Both the position numbers and the translations under genes were made by a program. A stretch of 64,000 bases of DNA from DAOUKH01 sp964291475 (GTDB taxonomy: Bacteria; Chloroflexota; Dehalococcoidia; SHYB01): assembly GCA_964291475.2 (NCBI GenBank), contig OZ220083.1, positions 634,171 to 698,170 on the forward strand, read 5' to 3'. The notes under the pieces are model-generated. The model saw only the letters and a program-made list of their open reading frames with translations, did not search any database and was not told the origin of the DNA. This document shows, piece by piece, positions 48,457 through 56,840 of the stretch. The number at the start of each line of letters is the position of its first letter. Position 1 is the first letter of the stretch.

Positions 48457-49388
48457 GAGGCGCCCCGGAGCCTCGGATCCCAGACGTCGCGGAGCGCGTC
48501 GCCGAGCACGTTGAAGGCGAAGACGGCGAGGCTGATGGCGACGCCGGGGGCGATGGCGAGCCACGGCGCGGCGACCGCGAATTGCTGGGCGTTCCCGGTG
48601 AGCATGCCGCCCCACGACGGCGCCGGCGGCGGTACGCCGAAGCCGAGGAAGCTCAGCGAGGCCTCGATGAGGATCGCCGCGCCCAAGCCCGCCGTCGCGA
48701 TGATGAGGAACGGGGCCAGGGAGTTGGGCAGGATGTGCCCCAGGATGATCCGAACGTTCGAGGCGCCCAACGCGCGCGCGGCGTCGACGTAGGGCCGCTC
48801 CTTGATGGTCAGGCACTGCGCCCGAAGGATCCGGTTTGCGTTGGGGCCGATATTGAGGGCGATGGCGACGATGACGGGAAACTCGCCCCTTCCCAAGGCG
48901 GCGATGACCATGAGGGCAAGGATGAGGCCGGGCAGGGCCATCAGCGCGTCCATAACCCGTTGGGTGACCATGTCAAAGCGTCCTCCGACATAGCCGCTAA
49001 CCATGCCGAGGAGGGAGCCCGCCGCCGTGCCGAGGAGGACCGATATGAAGCCGACGCGAAGGGAGATGCGCGAGCCGTGGGCGATGCGGCTGAAGATGTC
49101 GCGGCCAAACTCGTCGGTACCCAGCCAGAACGTGCTGTTTGGGGCCTGGAAGGTGGCGTTCTTATCGAAGCCGCTCTCGTCTACGTATCTGTTGAACTCG
49201 GTGGGGTCGTACTGACTGACGACACCGGCGAAGACCGCGAGGAAGACCATGATCAGCAGGACGAGCGCACCGAAAGCGCCGAGCGGCTTCTGCTTGAAGA
49301 ACTGCCCAAGGCCGACGGCCGCGTTGGCCAAGTACTGGACCGGACCTTTGCCGGCGTCTGGATCGAGCGCTGCGTCGTAGGAGGCCAT
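48453..49388 (-). CDS. ABC transporter permease, DppC/OppC type
   Basis: A 311-residue inner-membrane permease of the peptide/nickel importer family. The N-terminal OppC_N helix is LGAFGALVLLIMVFLAVFAG; about five more helices follow. The cytoplasmic coupling (EAA) loop reads YVDAARALGASNVRIILGHI. It forms a heterodimer with the DppB-type permease encoded 10 bases upstream and receives substrate from the SBP at 50453. No DppD/DppF ATPase is encoded in this window, so the complex would have to borrow ATPases. Confidence 0.9.
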   Translation of the reverse strand: MASYDAALDPDAGKGPVQYLANAAVGLGQFFKQKPLGAFGALVLLIMVFLAVFAGVVSQYDPTEFNRYVDESGFDKNATFQAPNSTFWLGTDEFGRDIFSRIAHGSRISLRVGFISVLLGTAAGSLLGMVSGYVGGRFDMVTQRVMDALMALPGLILALMVIAALGRGEFPVIVAIALNIGPNANRILRAQCLTIKERPYVDAARALGASNVRIILGHILPNSLAPFLIIATAGLGAAILIEASLSFLGFGVPPPAPSWGGMLTGNAQQFAVAAPWLAIAPGVAISLAVFAFNVLGDALRDVWDPRLRGAS

Positions 49389-49398
49389 GGTGTTGGTA

Positions 49399-50358
49399 TC
49401 AGGACTGGCGGATGCGGGGATCGATGAAGCCGTACAGAAGGTCGACGACCAGGTTCACGACCGCGAAGGCGAAGGCGATGAGGAGCACCACGCCTTGGAT
49501 GATGGGGAAGTCGCGTATTTCCAGGGCGCGAACGAGGTAGAGGCCCATTCCGGGCAGACTGAAGATGCTCTCGATGACTACCGTGCCTCCGATGACCAGG
49601 GAAATCATGAAGCCGGCGAGTGTGATGACGGGGATGAGGGCATTGCGCAGCGCGTGCCGGAGGACCACCACCGTTTCCTTCAGGCCCTTCGAGCGTGCCG
49701 TCCGGATGTAGTCTTCCCGCAGCACTTCGAGCATGGACGACCGAGTCATGCGGGCCGCCGTCGCCGACAGGGTCCAGCCCAGCGCCAACGCGGGAAAGAT
49801 GAGTTGGAGTAAATTGCCGTCCGGATCCTCGAAGAATTCCCGGTATCCCAGGGGAGGCAGCCAACTGAAATAGCGGGACAAGATCAGAATGGTCAGGATG
49901 CCGGCCCAGAACGTGGGAACGGCGAGACCGGAAATGCTGAAGATCCGCCCCGCATAGTCCCAGAACGAGTCCTGCTTAACGGCCGATACGATGCCGACGG
50001 GGAGAGCGATGATCCAGGCGATGAGGATGGATAGCAGGCCGAGCTCGATGGTCACGGGGAGCTTGCGGATGATGTCGTCGCGCACGGAATTGCCCGTGAA
50101 GTAGGACTCGCCGAGATCGAAGCGGAGCGCGTCCCAGACCCATTCCCCATACTGAAGGAAGATGTTGCGGTCGAGGTTGAGAGCGAGGCGGACTGCCTCG
50201 ATCTCCTCCTGGGTTGGCGCGGTGTCGGGGCTGCCTCTGGACGCGATGGCCGCTGCCACGTCCCCCGGTAGCACCCGCATCACGAAGAAGATGACGATGG
50301 ACACCCCGATCATGAGCGGGATGATCGCCAAGAGCCGCCGGACTACGTATTGCTGCAT
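49399..50358 (-). CDS. ABC transporter permease, DppB/OppB type
   Basis: A 319-residue permease, partner of the DppC-type protein. It has the BPD_transp_1 fold with an N-terminal helix (RLLAIIPLMIGVSIVIFFVM), about five further helices, and the EAA loop EDYIRTARSKGLKETVVVLR followed by HALRNALIPVITL. It lies downstream of the SBP gene on the same transcript; a 30-base palindrome at 50401-50430 sits between the two genes. Confidence 0.9.
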   Translation of the reverse strand: MQQYVVRRLLAIIPLMIGVSIVIFFVMRVLPGDVAAAIASRGSPDTAPTQEEIEAVRLALNLDRNIFLQYGEWVWDALRFDLGESYFTGNSVRDDIIRKLPVTIELGLLSILIAWIIALPVGIVSAVKQDSFWDYAGRIFSISGLAVPTFWAGILTILILSRYFSWLPPLGYREFFEDPDGNLLQLIFPALALGWTLSATAARMTRSSMLEVLREDYIRTARSKGLKETVVVLRHALRNALIPVITLAGFMISLVIGGTVVIESIFSLPGMGLYLVRALEIRDFPIIQGVVLLIAFAFAVVNLVVDLLYGFIDPRIRQS

Positions 50359-50400
50359 CGCTTCGTGCTGGCTGGGCTAATCGCCGTCTCGCTGAAGCGC

Positions 50401-50430
50401 AAGAGGGGCGGGCCATGGCCCGCCCCTCTT
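50401..50430 (-). terminator. Perfect 30-base palindrome between SBP and permease genes
   Basis: AAGAGGGGCGGGCCA and its exact complement form a 15-bp stem without a real loop and without a T-run. In ABC operons such a stem between the binding-protein and permease genes typically stabilises the upstream mRNA or partly terminates, so that the SBP is made in excess. That role is inferred from position. Confidence 0.65.
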
Positions 50431-50452
50431 CAATGGCTTGCGCTATCCGCTG

Positions 50453-52384
50453 CTACCGTTCGATCCAGACGTCCCTGAAGTCCTGGTTGGACCCGTAGGA
50501 GGCGTGGTACGCCTGGTTCTTGACGTAGTTGTACATGGCGTAGTTCGCCTTGTTGTAGTAGAGCACCGGGTTTCCGTAGAAGCCCACAACAATGTGCTCA
50601 ATCCGGTTGACGAGCTCACGGCGCTTCCCAGGGTCGGCCTCCAGGTTTTGCTCTGAGAAGAGGCGGTCTACCTCGGGGTCGGTGAAGAAGTTGAGGTTCC
50701 GCGTCCCGCCGGTGAGGTAGAACTCACGGATCATGAAGTTCGGGTCGGTGCCGGTGTAGCGGTGGCCGCCGCTCTGCATGTCCCAAACATCGAGGTTCCG
50801 CTGCTCGGCGAAGAAGACCGCCTGTTCCGCCTGCACAATGTTGGCGCGGATGCCGATGCGCTCGAGCTGCTCTTGCATGGCGACGGTCGGCGTCAGGTAG
50901 GCGGGATGGTTCCGCGTCCAGATGGTGGACTCGAAGCCGTCGGGATAGCCGGCCTCGGCGAGCAGTGCCTTCGCTTTGGCCACACCCTCGTCAACGGTCT
51001 CCGTGTAGCCGGGGTACTGCAGTAGTTCGGACGTGGGTATCTCCCAGCCGGTGCCGGGGATGATGACGCCGCCCATAACACCTCGGCCCTGACGGATCAG
51101 CTCGATCGCCTCAGCCCTATTGAGGGCCAATGAGACGGCCTCGCGCACTTTGATGTCGGTGAAGGGCGAGTCCTCGCTGTGGAAGTCGAGGTTTAGGTCC
51201 CAGAAGACGGTGTCCGCCACCTCTTGGATGAACGCCCTGCCGGCGAGGCGGGCATTGATCTCATCGATCCCTGCGCCGGTATTCACCGTCAGAATGCTGA
51301 GCTGGCCGGCCAGGAACGCAGCCTCCTGCGCCCCTCTGTCGGGGATGAAGAACCACTGCATGCTGTCGACGAACGGCCGTCCCTCGACGTAGTAGTTGGG
51401 GTTGCGCACGACCTCGACACCGACGCCTTGATCGTGTCCGCCCCGCTCGCCCATGAAGGGGCCGCTGCCTATGGGCGGCCACTCGGTCAGCGACGCGACG
51501 CCGCCTGCTGCCTCGACGGTCTCTTGGTCGAGGATGTGCATGCGTCCATGCCCTCCCATTGCGTAGAGGAAGGCGTTGTCGGGCTCGCTCAAGTTAAGGA
51601 CCACGGTGCGGTCATCGGGGGTATCGATACTGGCGATGGAGCCGACGAGACCCCGGTTGATTGGACTGTAGCCCTCCGGAGGGCTGCGCAGTAATTCGAA
51701 CGTCCAAGCGACATCCGCGGCGTTGAGGGCGCTGCCGTTGTGGAAGGTGATGTCGTCGCGGATGCCGAAGGTGTAGGTCAGGTTGTCGGCGGAAATCTCC
51801 CAGGTGTCCGCGATCTGCGGAACGAGCTGACTCTGCTCGTTGGGATGGCTGATCAAGAGCTGATCGAACAACGGGGAAACGGGGTCTTGCGTGTTCTGTG
51901 TGCGCTCTTTCAGCGGGTCCCACGTCGGGCCTTCCGCGGAGTTGGTCCGGATCAGCGTTCCGCCGTACTGCGCGTTTGGCAGGTCGGGCACGCCGCCGAA
52001 GACGGGCGCCGGGATCGGCGTCGGCGTCGGCGTAGGCCGTGGCGTGGACGTCGGCTCGGGCATGGCGGTTGCCTCGGGCATGGCGGTTGCCTCGGGCATG
52101 GCGGTTGCCTCGGGCATGGCGGTTGCCTCGGGCATGGCCGTCGCCTCGGGCATGGCCGTCGGCTCGGGCATAGCGGTTGCCTCGGGCATAGCGGTCGCCT
52201 CGGGCATGGCCGTCGCCTCGGGGGCCGCTGTTGGCTCGGGAGCCGTGGTCGCGGGCACCGGCGTGTTCGTGGGCGCCGGTGGCGGTGCCGCGGTAGGCTC
52301 GTCTCCGCCGCAGGCGGCGACAACGAGTGCCGTCGCAATGAGAGCGCTGGCCAACAGGAGTAAGCGAGACTTGATTCGCCTCAT
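50453..52384 (-). CDS. Peptide/nickel-type ABC transporter solute-binding lipoprotein
   Basis: A 643-residue SBP_bac_5 protein. The signal peptide ends in LVVAAC (Cys 25). Residues 51-112 consist of a hexapeptide TAMPEA/TAMPEP repeated about ten times, a flexible surface tether. The binding domain begins near 135 (AQYGGTLIRTNSAEGP), with YTFGIRDDITFHNGSALNAA and LNLSEPDNAFLY. It is secreted and membrane-anchored, and delivers oligopeptides or similar solutes to the two permeases. GGGAGG precedes ATG 52384; a promoter TTGACA-17-TACCGT lies at 52436-52464. Confidence 0.92.
   Translation of the reverse strand: MRRIKSRLLLLASALIATALVVAACGGDEPTAAPPPAPTNTPVPATTAPEPTAAPEATAMPEATAMPEATAMPEPTAMPEATAMPEATAMPEATAMPEATAMPEATAMPEPTSTPRPTPTPTPIPAPVFGGVPDLPNAQYGGTLIRTNSAEGPTWDPLKERTQNTQDPVSPLFDQLLISHPNEQSQLVPQIADTWEISADNLTYTFGIRDDITFHNGSALNAADVAWTFELLRSPPEGYSPINRGLVGSIASIDTPDDRTVVLNLSEPDNAFLYAMGGHGRMHILDQETVEAAGGVASLTEWPPIGSGPFMGERGGHDQGVGVEVVRNPNYYVEGRPFVDSMQWFFIPDRGAQEAAFLAGQLSILTVNTGAGIDEINARLAGRAFIQEVADTVFWDLNLDFHSEDSPFTDIKVREAVSLALNRAEAIELIRQGRGVMGGVIIPGTGWEIPTSELLQYPGYTETVDEGVAKAKALLAEAGYPDGFESTIWTRNHPAYLTPTVAMQEQLERIGIRANIVQAEQAVFFAEQRNLDVWDMQSGGHRYTGTDPNFMIREFYLTGGTRNLNFFTDPEVDRLFSEQNLEADPGKRRELVNRIEHIVVGFYGNPVLYYNKANYAMYNYVKNQAYHASYGSNQDFRDVWIER
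52049..52234 (-). repeat. 18-base in-frame minisatellite in the SBP gene
   Basis: About ten copies of the 18-base unit ATGCCCGAGGCAACCGCC (minus strand, small variants) encode MPEATA. Copies are near identical at the DNA level, so the array is probably prone to expansion and contraction. Confidence 0.85.
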
Positions 52385-52435
52385 GGAAGTCCTCCCTTAT
52401 TTCCGGGCTGGACATGAAGGGCCCGGAGCGAAGCA

Positions 52436-52464
52436 ACGGTACTCGGAGGGCCGTTCCCTGTCAA
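52436..52464 (-). promoter_or_regulatory. Promoter of the SBP-permease operon
   Basis: TTGACA (52464-52459), 17 bases, TACCGT (52441-52436), about 52 bases upstream of the SBP start. The -35 is consensus; the -10 is weak. Confidence 0.55.
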
Positions 52465-52495
52465 TGGGTATGGCCGGTGTACACAAGGGTTGAGT

Positions 52496-52513
52496 GGCGC
52501 TGCCCGCAGCGCC
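52496..52513. other. GGCGCTG-CCCG-CAGCGCC hairpin
   Basis: A 7-bp perfect stem with a 4-base loop in the divergent gap, about 45 bases upstream of the thiolase gene. It may be an operator or a leader hairpin; no T-run. Confidence 0.4.
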
Positions 52514-52555
52514 TGTGGGAAGATGCGCCGCGAGCGCGCATGAGAGGTGTGGGCA

Positions 52556-53704
52556 ATGGCGCGGGATAGCGTCTTCGGCAACACGGCGATTGTGGGAGTC
52601 GGTACGACTGACTTCCATGACCTCTATCGCAATCCCGATCCAGGACGCACGGCGGAACAGCTTGGAGTCGAGGCGCTGCGCGCGGCGATGGACGACGCGG
52701 GGCTGCGGGCGGAGCAGATCGACGGCCTAGTTGCCAGCTCGGTGGCCTATCCCAACCTGGCCTTCCGCGCCGGGCTGCGCGACGTGCGGTTCCTCGCGCC
52801 CTACCCGATGAGCGGGCGGATGTGCGCCGTCGCGCTGGCCCACGCCTCCCTGGCGGTGCAGGCCGGCATGGCCGACTACGTCGCGCTGGTCTACGCCACC
52901 AATATGCGCTCGGTGCGGGTGCATTTCGGCGGCAACGAAGGCGGCGGCGACCTGTACGACCCCGTCTTCGGGCTGACCTCTCCGGGCGCCTTCTACGCGC
53001 TCGCTTATGAGCACTACCTGGCCGACTACGGACTCGGCGGCAAGGCCGACGGGCTGGGCGAGGTCTCGGTGGCGATCCGCGAGCACGCCTCAATGAACCC
53101 GGAGGCGGTGATGCAGAGTCCGCTCGACCTGCAGTCGTATCTTGACTCGCGGTTCGTGGCGCGGCCGCTCCGGCTCTTCGACTACTGCCTCGTGACCGAT
53201 GGCGCGGTCTGCTACATCGTGACCACACTGGAACGCGCTCGCGACCTGCGCAAGCCGCCGGTGCGCATCGCGGCGTTCAGCGAGCGCGCTGCCCTTCGGG
53301 AGCACTTCGTGCCGGAAGACCTGTGGGCCGAGGCCTGCGCCGGCATGGCGGACGAGATCTTCGAGCGGTCGGGGCTGGAGCGGAGCGACGTCGATTCGCT
53401 GCAGGTGTACGACAACTTCTCGGTGTCCGTGCTATGGGCGCTGGAGGGGTTCGGGTTCTGTGGGCGGGGCGAGGCGCTCGACTGGGTGCAGGGCGGGCGC
53501 ATCCGCCGGGGCGGCGAGCTGCCGGTGAACACGAGCGGCGGGATGATGAGCGAGGCGTACATGCAGGGTTGGAACCACCACGCCGAGGCCATCCGCCAAG
53601 TGCGAGGGGAGTGCGGCGAGCGGCAGGTCCCCGACTGCGGCGCCGTGCTCTATGCCTGCCTCGCGCCGGTGTCGGGGGCGACGCTCCTGACGAGGGACGC
53701 GTAG
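52556..53704 (+). CDS. Thiolase-like/lipid-transfer protein (Ltp2-type)
   Basis: A 382-residue thiolase-fold protein of the SCP2/lipid-transfer group. Typical strings are TAIVGVGTTDFHDLY, SRTAEQ-like GRTAEQLGVEALRAAMDDAG, VYDNFSVSVLWALEGFGFCG and NTSGGMMSEAYMQGWNHHAE. The usual nucleophilic Cys of true thiolases is not in the equivalent place, as in Ltp2 retro-aldolases, which work with a DUF35 partner to remove side chains from CoA-thioesters. A DUF35 gene follows after two bases. GAGAGG lies eight bases before ATG 52556. Confidence 0.85.
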   Translation: MARDSVFGNTAIVGVGTTDFHDLYRNPDPGRTAEQLGVEALRAAMDDAGLRAEQIDGLVASSVAYPNLAFRAGLRDVRFLAPYPMSGRMCAVALAHASLAVQAGMADYVALVYATNMRSVRVHFGGNEGGGDLYDPVFGLTSPGAFYALAYEHYLADYGLGGKADGLGEVSVAIREHASMNPEAVMQSPLDLQSYLDSRFVARPLRLFDYCLVTDGAVCYIVTTLERARDLRKPPVRIAAFSERAALREHFVPEDLWAEACAGMADEIFERSGLERSDVDSLQVYDNFSVSVLWALEGFGFCGRGEALDWVQGGRIRRGGELPVNTSGGMMSEAYMQGWNHHAEAIRQVRGECGERQVPDCGAVLYACLAPVSGATLLTRDA

Positions 53705-53706
53705 CC

Positions 53707-54111
53707 ATGGCCTACGACAAGCCGTTGCCTAAGGTCACGCGCGAGGACCGTACCTTCTGGGAGGCGGCCAAGGAGGGCCGCTTCGTGCTGCCCCGCTGCC
53801 TGGACTGCGGCCACGTGTGGTTTCCGCCGTACCTCTCCTGTCCGCGGTGCGTGTCGGCGCGCATCGAGTGGACGGAGGCGAGCGGCCGGGGCGTGATCTG
53901 GGGGCGCATCGAGATGCACCAGGCCTATCTGAAGAGCTTCGCCGACGTGATGCCGTACAACGTTGTTCAAGTGCGGCTCGACGAGGGGCCGATGATCTTC
54001 AGCAACGTCGAGGGCGTGTCGTGGGACGACCTCTCCGTCGGCGCTCCCGTCGAGGTCGTGTTCGACGACGTCACGGACGAGATCGCGCTGCCCAAGTTCC
54101 GGCTCGCCTGA
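53707..54111 (+). CDS. DUF35 OB-fold/zinc-ribbon acyl-CoA-associated protein
   Basis: A 134-residue protein with the DUF35 architecture. A helical start TREDRTFWEAAKEGRFVLPR leads to a rubredoxin-like zinc ribbon (CLDCGHVWFPPYLSCPRC) and an OB-fold. In steroid-catabolic bacteria a DUF35 domain binds the Ltp2-type aldolase and the acyl-CoA. Here it follows the thiolase gene by two bases and probably forms that complex. ATG 53707. The substrate is unknown. Confidence 0.87.
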   Translation: MAYDKPLPKVTREDRTFWEAAKEGRFVLPRCLDCGHVWFPPYLSCPRCVSARIEWTEASGRGVIWGRIEMHQAYLKSFADVMPYNVVQVRLDEGPMIFSNVEGVSWDDLSVGAPVEVVFDDVTDEIALPKFRLA

Positions 54112-54326
54112 CGGATCGCTCGCCACCCCCGCGGTGGGCGGCGCCACTCTCCGCGCAAATCGCGCTGTTAAGCTCTTGCCTTCCCGGTGTTGGTCTGCCG
54201 CCTCCGCGGCGGCGGCTCCCACTCTCCGCGCTATCGCGCTGTCGACGTTCCGGCCCAGTCTGGCGGTTTTGTGCCCCTGCCCCCGCGGTGGGTAGGTTTC
54301 ACGTTCCGCCGAAACCCCACGCGCCT
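54112..54326 (-). ncRNA. Candidate non-coding transcript with duplicated hairpins
   Basis: The 273-base convergent gap encodes no plausible protein. Downstream of the promoter at 54327-54356 the minus strand has GGTTTC...GAAACC, two similar hairpins (GCGCGATAGCGCGGAGAGTGG and a GCGCGATTTGCGCGGAGAGT variant), GCCGCC...GGCGGC, and CCACCGCGGGGG at both ends. A transcript would run into the DUF35 gene in antisense. No tRNA fold was found. This is a hypothesis from promoter and structure only. Confidence 0.4.
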
Positions 54327-54356
54327 ATAGTAGAACAAACGTACTAGGCTTGTCAA
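54327..54356 (-). promoter_or_regulatory. Orphan near-consensus minus-strand promoter
   Basis: TTGACA (54356-54351), 18 bases, TACTAT (54332-54327). It points away from the acyl-CoA synthetase gene and towards the 3' end of the plus-strand DUF35 gene, so it serves no annotated gene. Confidence 0.55.
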
Positions 54357-54384
54357 TGGTCCCGCGCCGGCTGGTGGCGGTGCC

Positions 54385-55794
54385 TTAGGCGCGGTGGTTG
54401 GCGCGCCAGAAGGTGTAGCGGGCGGCGAGGGCGGCGACGGCGTCTTCGGCGGCGTAGGGGTAGGCGGGGACGCCGAAGTCTTCGATGTAGCGCGCGGCTT
54501 CTTCGACTTCGGTGTCGCCGGCGAGGGAGACGACGACGGGCTTCACGTTGCCCGCCGCCCGCGCCTCGTTCATCGCCTCTTCAAGCACCTTGGCGAAGAC
54601 CATCGGCGGGGTGATGACGGTGTGCCAGTAGCCGATGATGAGCGCGTGCACGCGGGGGTCGTTGAGGCCGAGGAGGATCGTCTGCTTGTAGGTCTCCGGG
54701 GGCTCGCCGCCGGTGATGTCGATGGGGTTGCCCGCGGCCCCGAAGGGCGGGATGTACTGGCGGAAAGCGGCGTCGAGGTCGTCGGGTATCTCCATCAGAG
54801 AGAGGCCGCGGTCGACGCAGGCGTCGCTGAGCAGGACGCCGAGGCCGCCCGCGCCGGTGATAATCGCGACGTTCTCGCCTTGCGGGTCGGGCAGCATCTG
54901 GAGCGCCCGCGACCAATCGAGCAGCTCCTTCAGGGTGTGGGCGCGTACGACGCCCGACTGGGCGAACGCGGCGCCGTAGACGCGGTCCTCGCCGGCCAGC
55001 GCCGCGGTGTGAGAGGCCGCCGCCTTGGCGCCCGCGCCGGTGCGTCCGCCCTTCAGCACGACCACCGGCTTGGAGCGGGTGACGCGGCTCGCCGCCTCGA
55101 AGAAGCCGCGGCCGCTCTTCAGGTCTTCCATGTGGATGGCGACCACCTCCGTGTTGGGGTCGTCGCCGAAGAATTCCAGCAGGTCGTCCTCGTCGATGTC
55201 GCTCTTGTTGCCTAGGCCGACGATGGCGGAGACGCCCATGCGCCGCGACCGGCTGTAGCCGAGGATGGCCATGCCGACGCCGCCGCTCTGCGAGACCAGC
55301 GCCACGCCGCCCTTTTCAGTGTAGGGGGTGCAGAAGGTGGCGCAGAGACCGGCGTGCGTGTAGTAGTAGCCGTAGATGTTGGGCCCCATGATGCGGACTC
55401 CGTGCTCGCGGGCCAGCGACTGAAGCTCACGCTGGAGCTCGACCTCGCCGGTCTCGGCGAAGCCGGAGCTGATGACGACTAGGCCGGCGATCCCCTTTGC
55501 CGCGGCGGGCTCGACCAGCCCGGCGACCCCCTGGGCGGGGATGCTCACCAGGGCGACGTCGGTGTCGTCGGGGGCCTCGTCGAGGCTCTTGTAGCAAGGG
55601 TAGCCGAGGATCTCTTCGGCGCGGGGGTTCACCGGGTAAATGCCGCCCTGGAAGCCGCCGTTCTTAAGGTTCTCGACGATGGCGTAGCCGAGCTTGCCCG
55701 GCGTCCCCGACGCCCCGACGACGGCCACGCCGCGGGGGCGGAAGATGCGGCGCATCTGTTCGAGGGTCTTCTGGCGGTCTGAGGTTGTGGTCAT
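54385..55794 (-). CDS. Acyl-CoA synthetase (NDP-forming) alpha part only, second copy
   Basis: A 469-residue paralogue of the gene at 39348. It has a CoA-binding domain (RGVAVVGASGTPGKLGYAIV), a ligase domain with VALVSQSGGVGMAILG and SAIVGLGNKSDIDEDDLLEFF, and the phospho-His region KAAASHTAALAGEDRV; the third domain starts NVAIITGAGGLGVLLSDACV. The ATP-grasp beta part is again missing. The start at ATG 55794 gives the correct N-terminus, but its ribosome-binding site is weak; MRRIFRPRG, 14 codons on, is an alternative. It diverges from an LLM gene. Confidence 0.85.
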   Translation of the reverse strand: MTTTSDRQKTLEQMRRIFRPRGVAVVGASGTPGKLGYAIVENLKNGGFQGGIYPVNPRAEEILGYPCYKSLDEAPDDTDVALVSIPAQGVAGLVEPAAAKGIAGLVVISSGFAETGEVELQRELQSLAREHGVRIMGPNIYGYYYTHAGLCATFCTPYTEKGGVALVSQSGGVGMAILGYSRSRRMGVSAIVGLGNKSDIDEDDLLEFFGDDPNTEVVAIHMEDLKSGRGFFEAASRVTRSKPVVVLKGGRTGAGAKAAASHTAALAGEDRVYGAAFAQSGVVRAHTLKELLDWSRALQMLPDPQGENVAIITGAGGLGVLLSDACVDRGLSLMEIPDDLDAAFRQYIPPFGAAGNPIDITGGEPPETYKQTILLGLNDPRVHALIIGYWHTVITPPMVFAKVLEEAMNEARAAGNVKPVVVSLAGDTEVEEAARYIEDFGVPAYPYAAEDAVAALAARYTFWRANHRA

Positions 55795-55827
55795 GGGCGT
55801 AGGAGGTTGGAGCCCTCGCCAAGGCGG

Positions 55828-55856
55828 TTGACAGGCTACCGTCAGAAGTCTAAACA
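55828..55856 (+). promoter_or_regulatory. Promoter of the LLM gene pair
   Basis: TTGACA, exactly 17 bases, TAAACA, about 40 bases upstream of ATG 55898. Confidence 0.6.
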
Positions 55857-55897
55857 ATGCAAGCGCCCCGCAATCCCGTAACGCAGGAGGGCAGCGC

Positions 55898-56840
55898 ATG
55901 TTCGACACCGACGGCCCCGCCAGGTTCCACCTGCGGCTTCTCACGCACCGCTGGGACCTCGGCCCCGAGTTCACCAGCGCCGAGGGTATCTCGTCGATGG
56001 CCCGCGCCGCCGAAGCGAACGGCTTCGACGCCGTCGAGCTGACCCACCACTGGATACCGGAGGCCAACTGGACGGCCAACCTCGGGCATCCATCCACTCG
56101 ATCCGTGGGCCGCCCTCGCCGTGGCCGCCGCGGCCACGACCCGCCTCCGCGTCCAGACCCACGTCCTCATCCTGCCCTACCAGAACCCGTTCATCACCGC
56201 GAAGTCCGCGGTGACCGTCGACGCCATCTCGAATGGGCGGCTGATCATCGGCGTGGGCGCCGGCTTCCTGAAACCGGAGTTCGACGCGCTGGGGGTCGAC
56301 CGCGCCGAGCTCAACGAGCTCTCCGACGAGGCCATCGACGCGATGAAGGCGGCGTGGACGGGCGAGGTCTTCGACTTCGACGGACGCCACTTCACCGCCC
56401 GCAACTGCGTGATGAAGCCGCCGCCGGTGCAGAAGCCTCATCCGCCGATCTGGGTCGGCGGCAACAGCCGGAAGGCGATGCGGCGCGCCATCGAGCGGTG
56501 CGACGGCTGGATCCCGGTGTCGGGGACGCTGCCCCGTACCCTGACGCCCCCGCTGAGCACGCTCGACGACTTCCGCGCGCGCCTCGACCTCGCCCGCGAG
56601 CATGCCGAGCGGGTGGGGCGCACCGCGCCGCTGACGCTGTGCACCGGCGGCATCGGCGGGCTTGACTCCACCTACCCGCCCGACTTCGACCACGGCCCGG
56701 TCATCGAACGGATCATGGCGCTCCGGGAGATGGGCTTCAGCGTCTTCACCTGCATGATGCCCGCCGAGTCGTGCGCCGAGTACGCCGAGAACGCCGCCCG
56801 CTTCAAGGAAAAGGTGATCGACGTGGTGAACGCATCATGA
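55898..56840 (+). pseudogene. LLM-class F420-dependent oxidoreductase, frameshifted
   Basis: Two overlapping reading frames together encode one LLM protein of about 314 residues. The first frame supplies MFDTDGPARFHLRLLTHRWD through WTANLG. From about 56085 the protein continues in the +1 frame as IHPLDPWAALAVAAAATTRL through LPYQNPFITAKSAVTVD, NGRLIIGVGAGFLKPEFDAL and HPPIWVGGNSRKAMRRA to the end. One extra base near GGGC at 56084-56087 explains it. Both halves are well conserved, so recent mutation or sequencing error is likelier than long decay. The second frame's stop overlaps the next LLM gene by four bases. Confidence 0.8.

Noticed and set aside
52049..52234. CRISPR-like repeat
   Set aside because: It is an in-frame coding minisatellite of 18 bases without spacers.
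54112..54384. tRNA or rRNA fragment
   Set aside because: Hairpins are present but no cloverleaf, no TPsiC-like arm and no CCA; GC-rich duplicated structure fits a different RNA or repeat.
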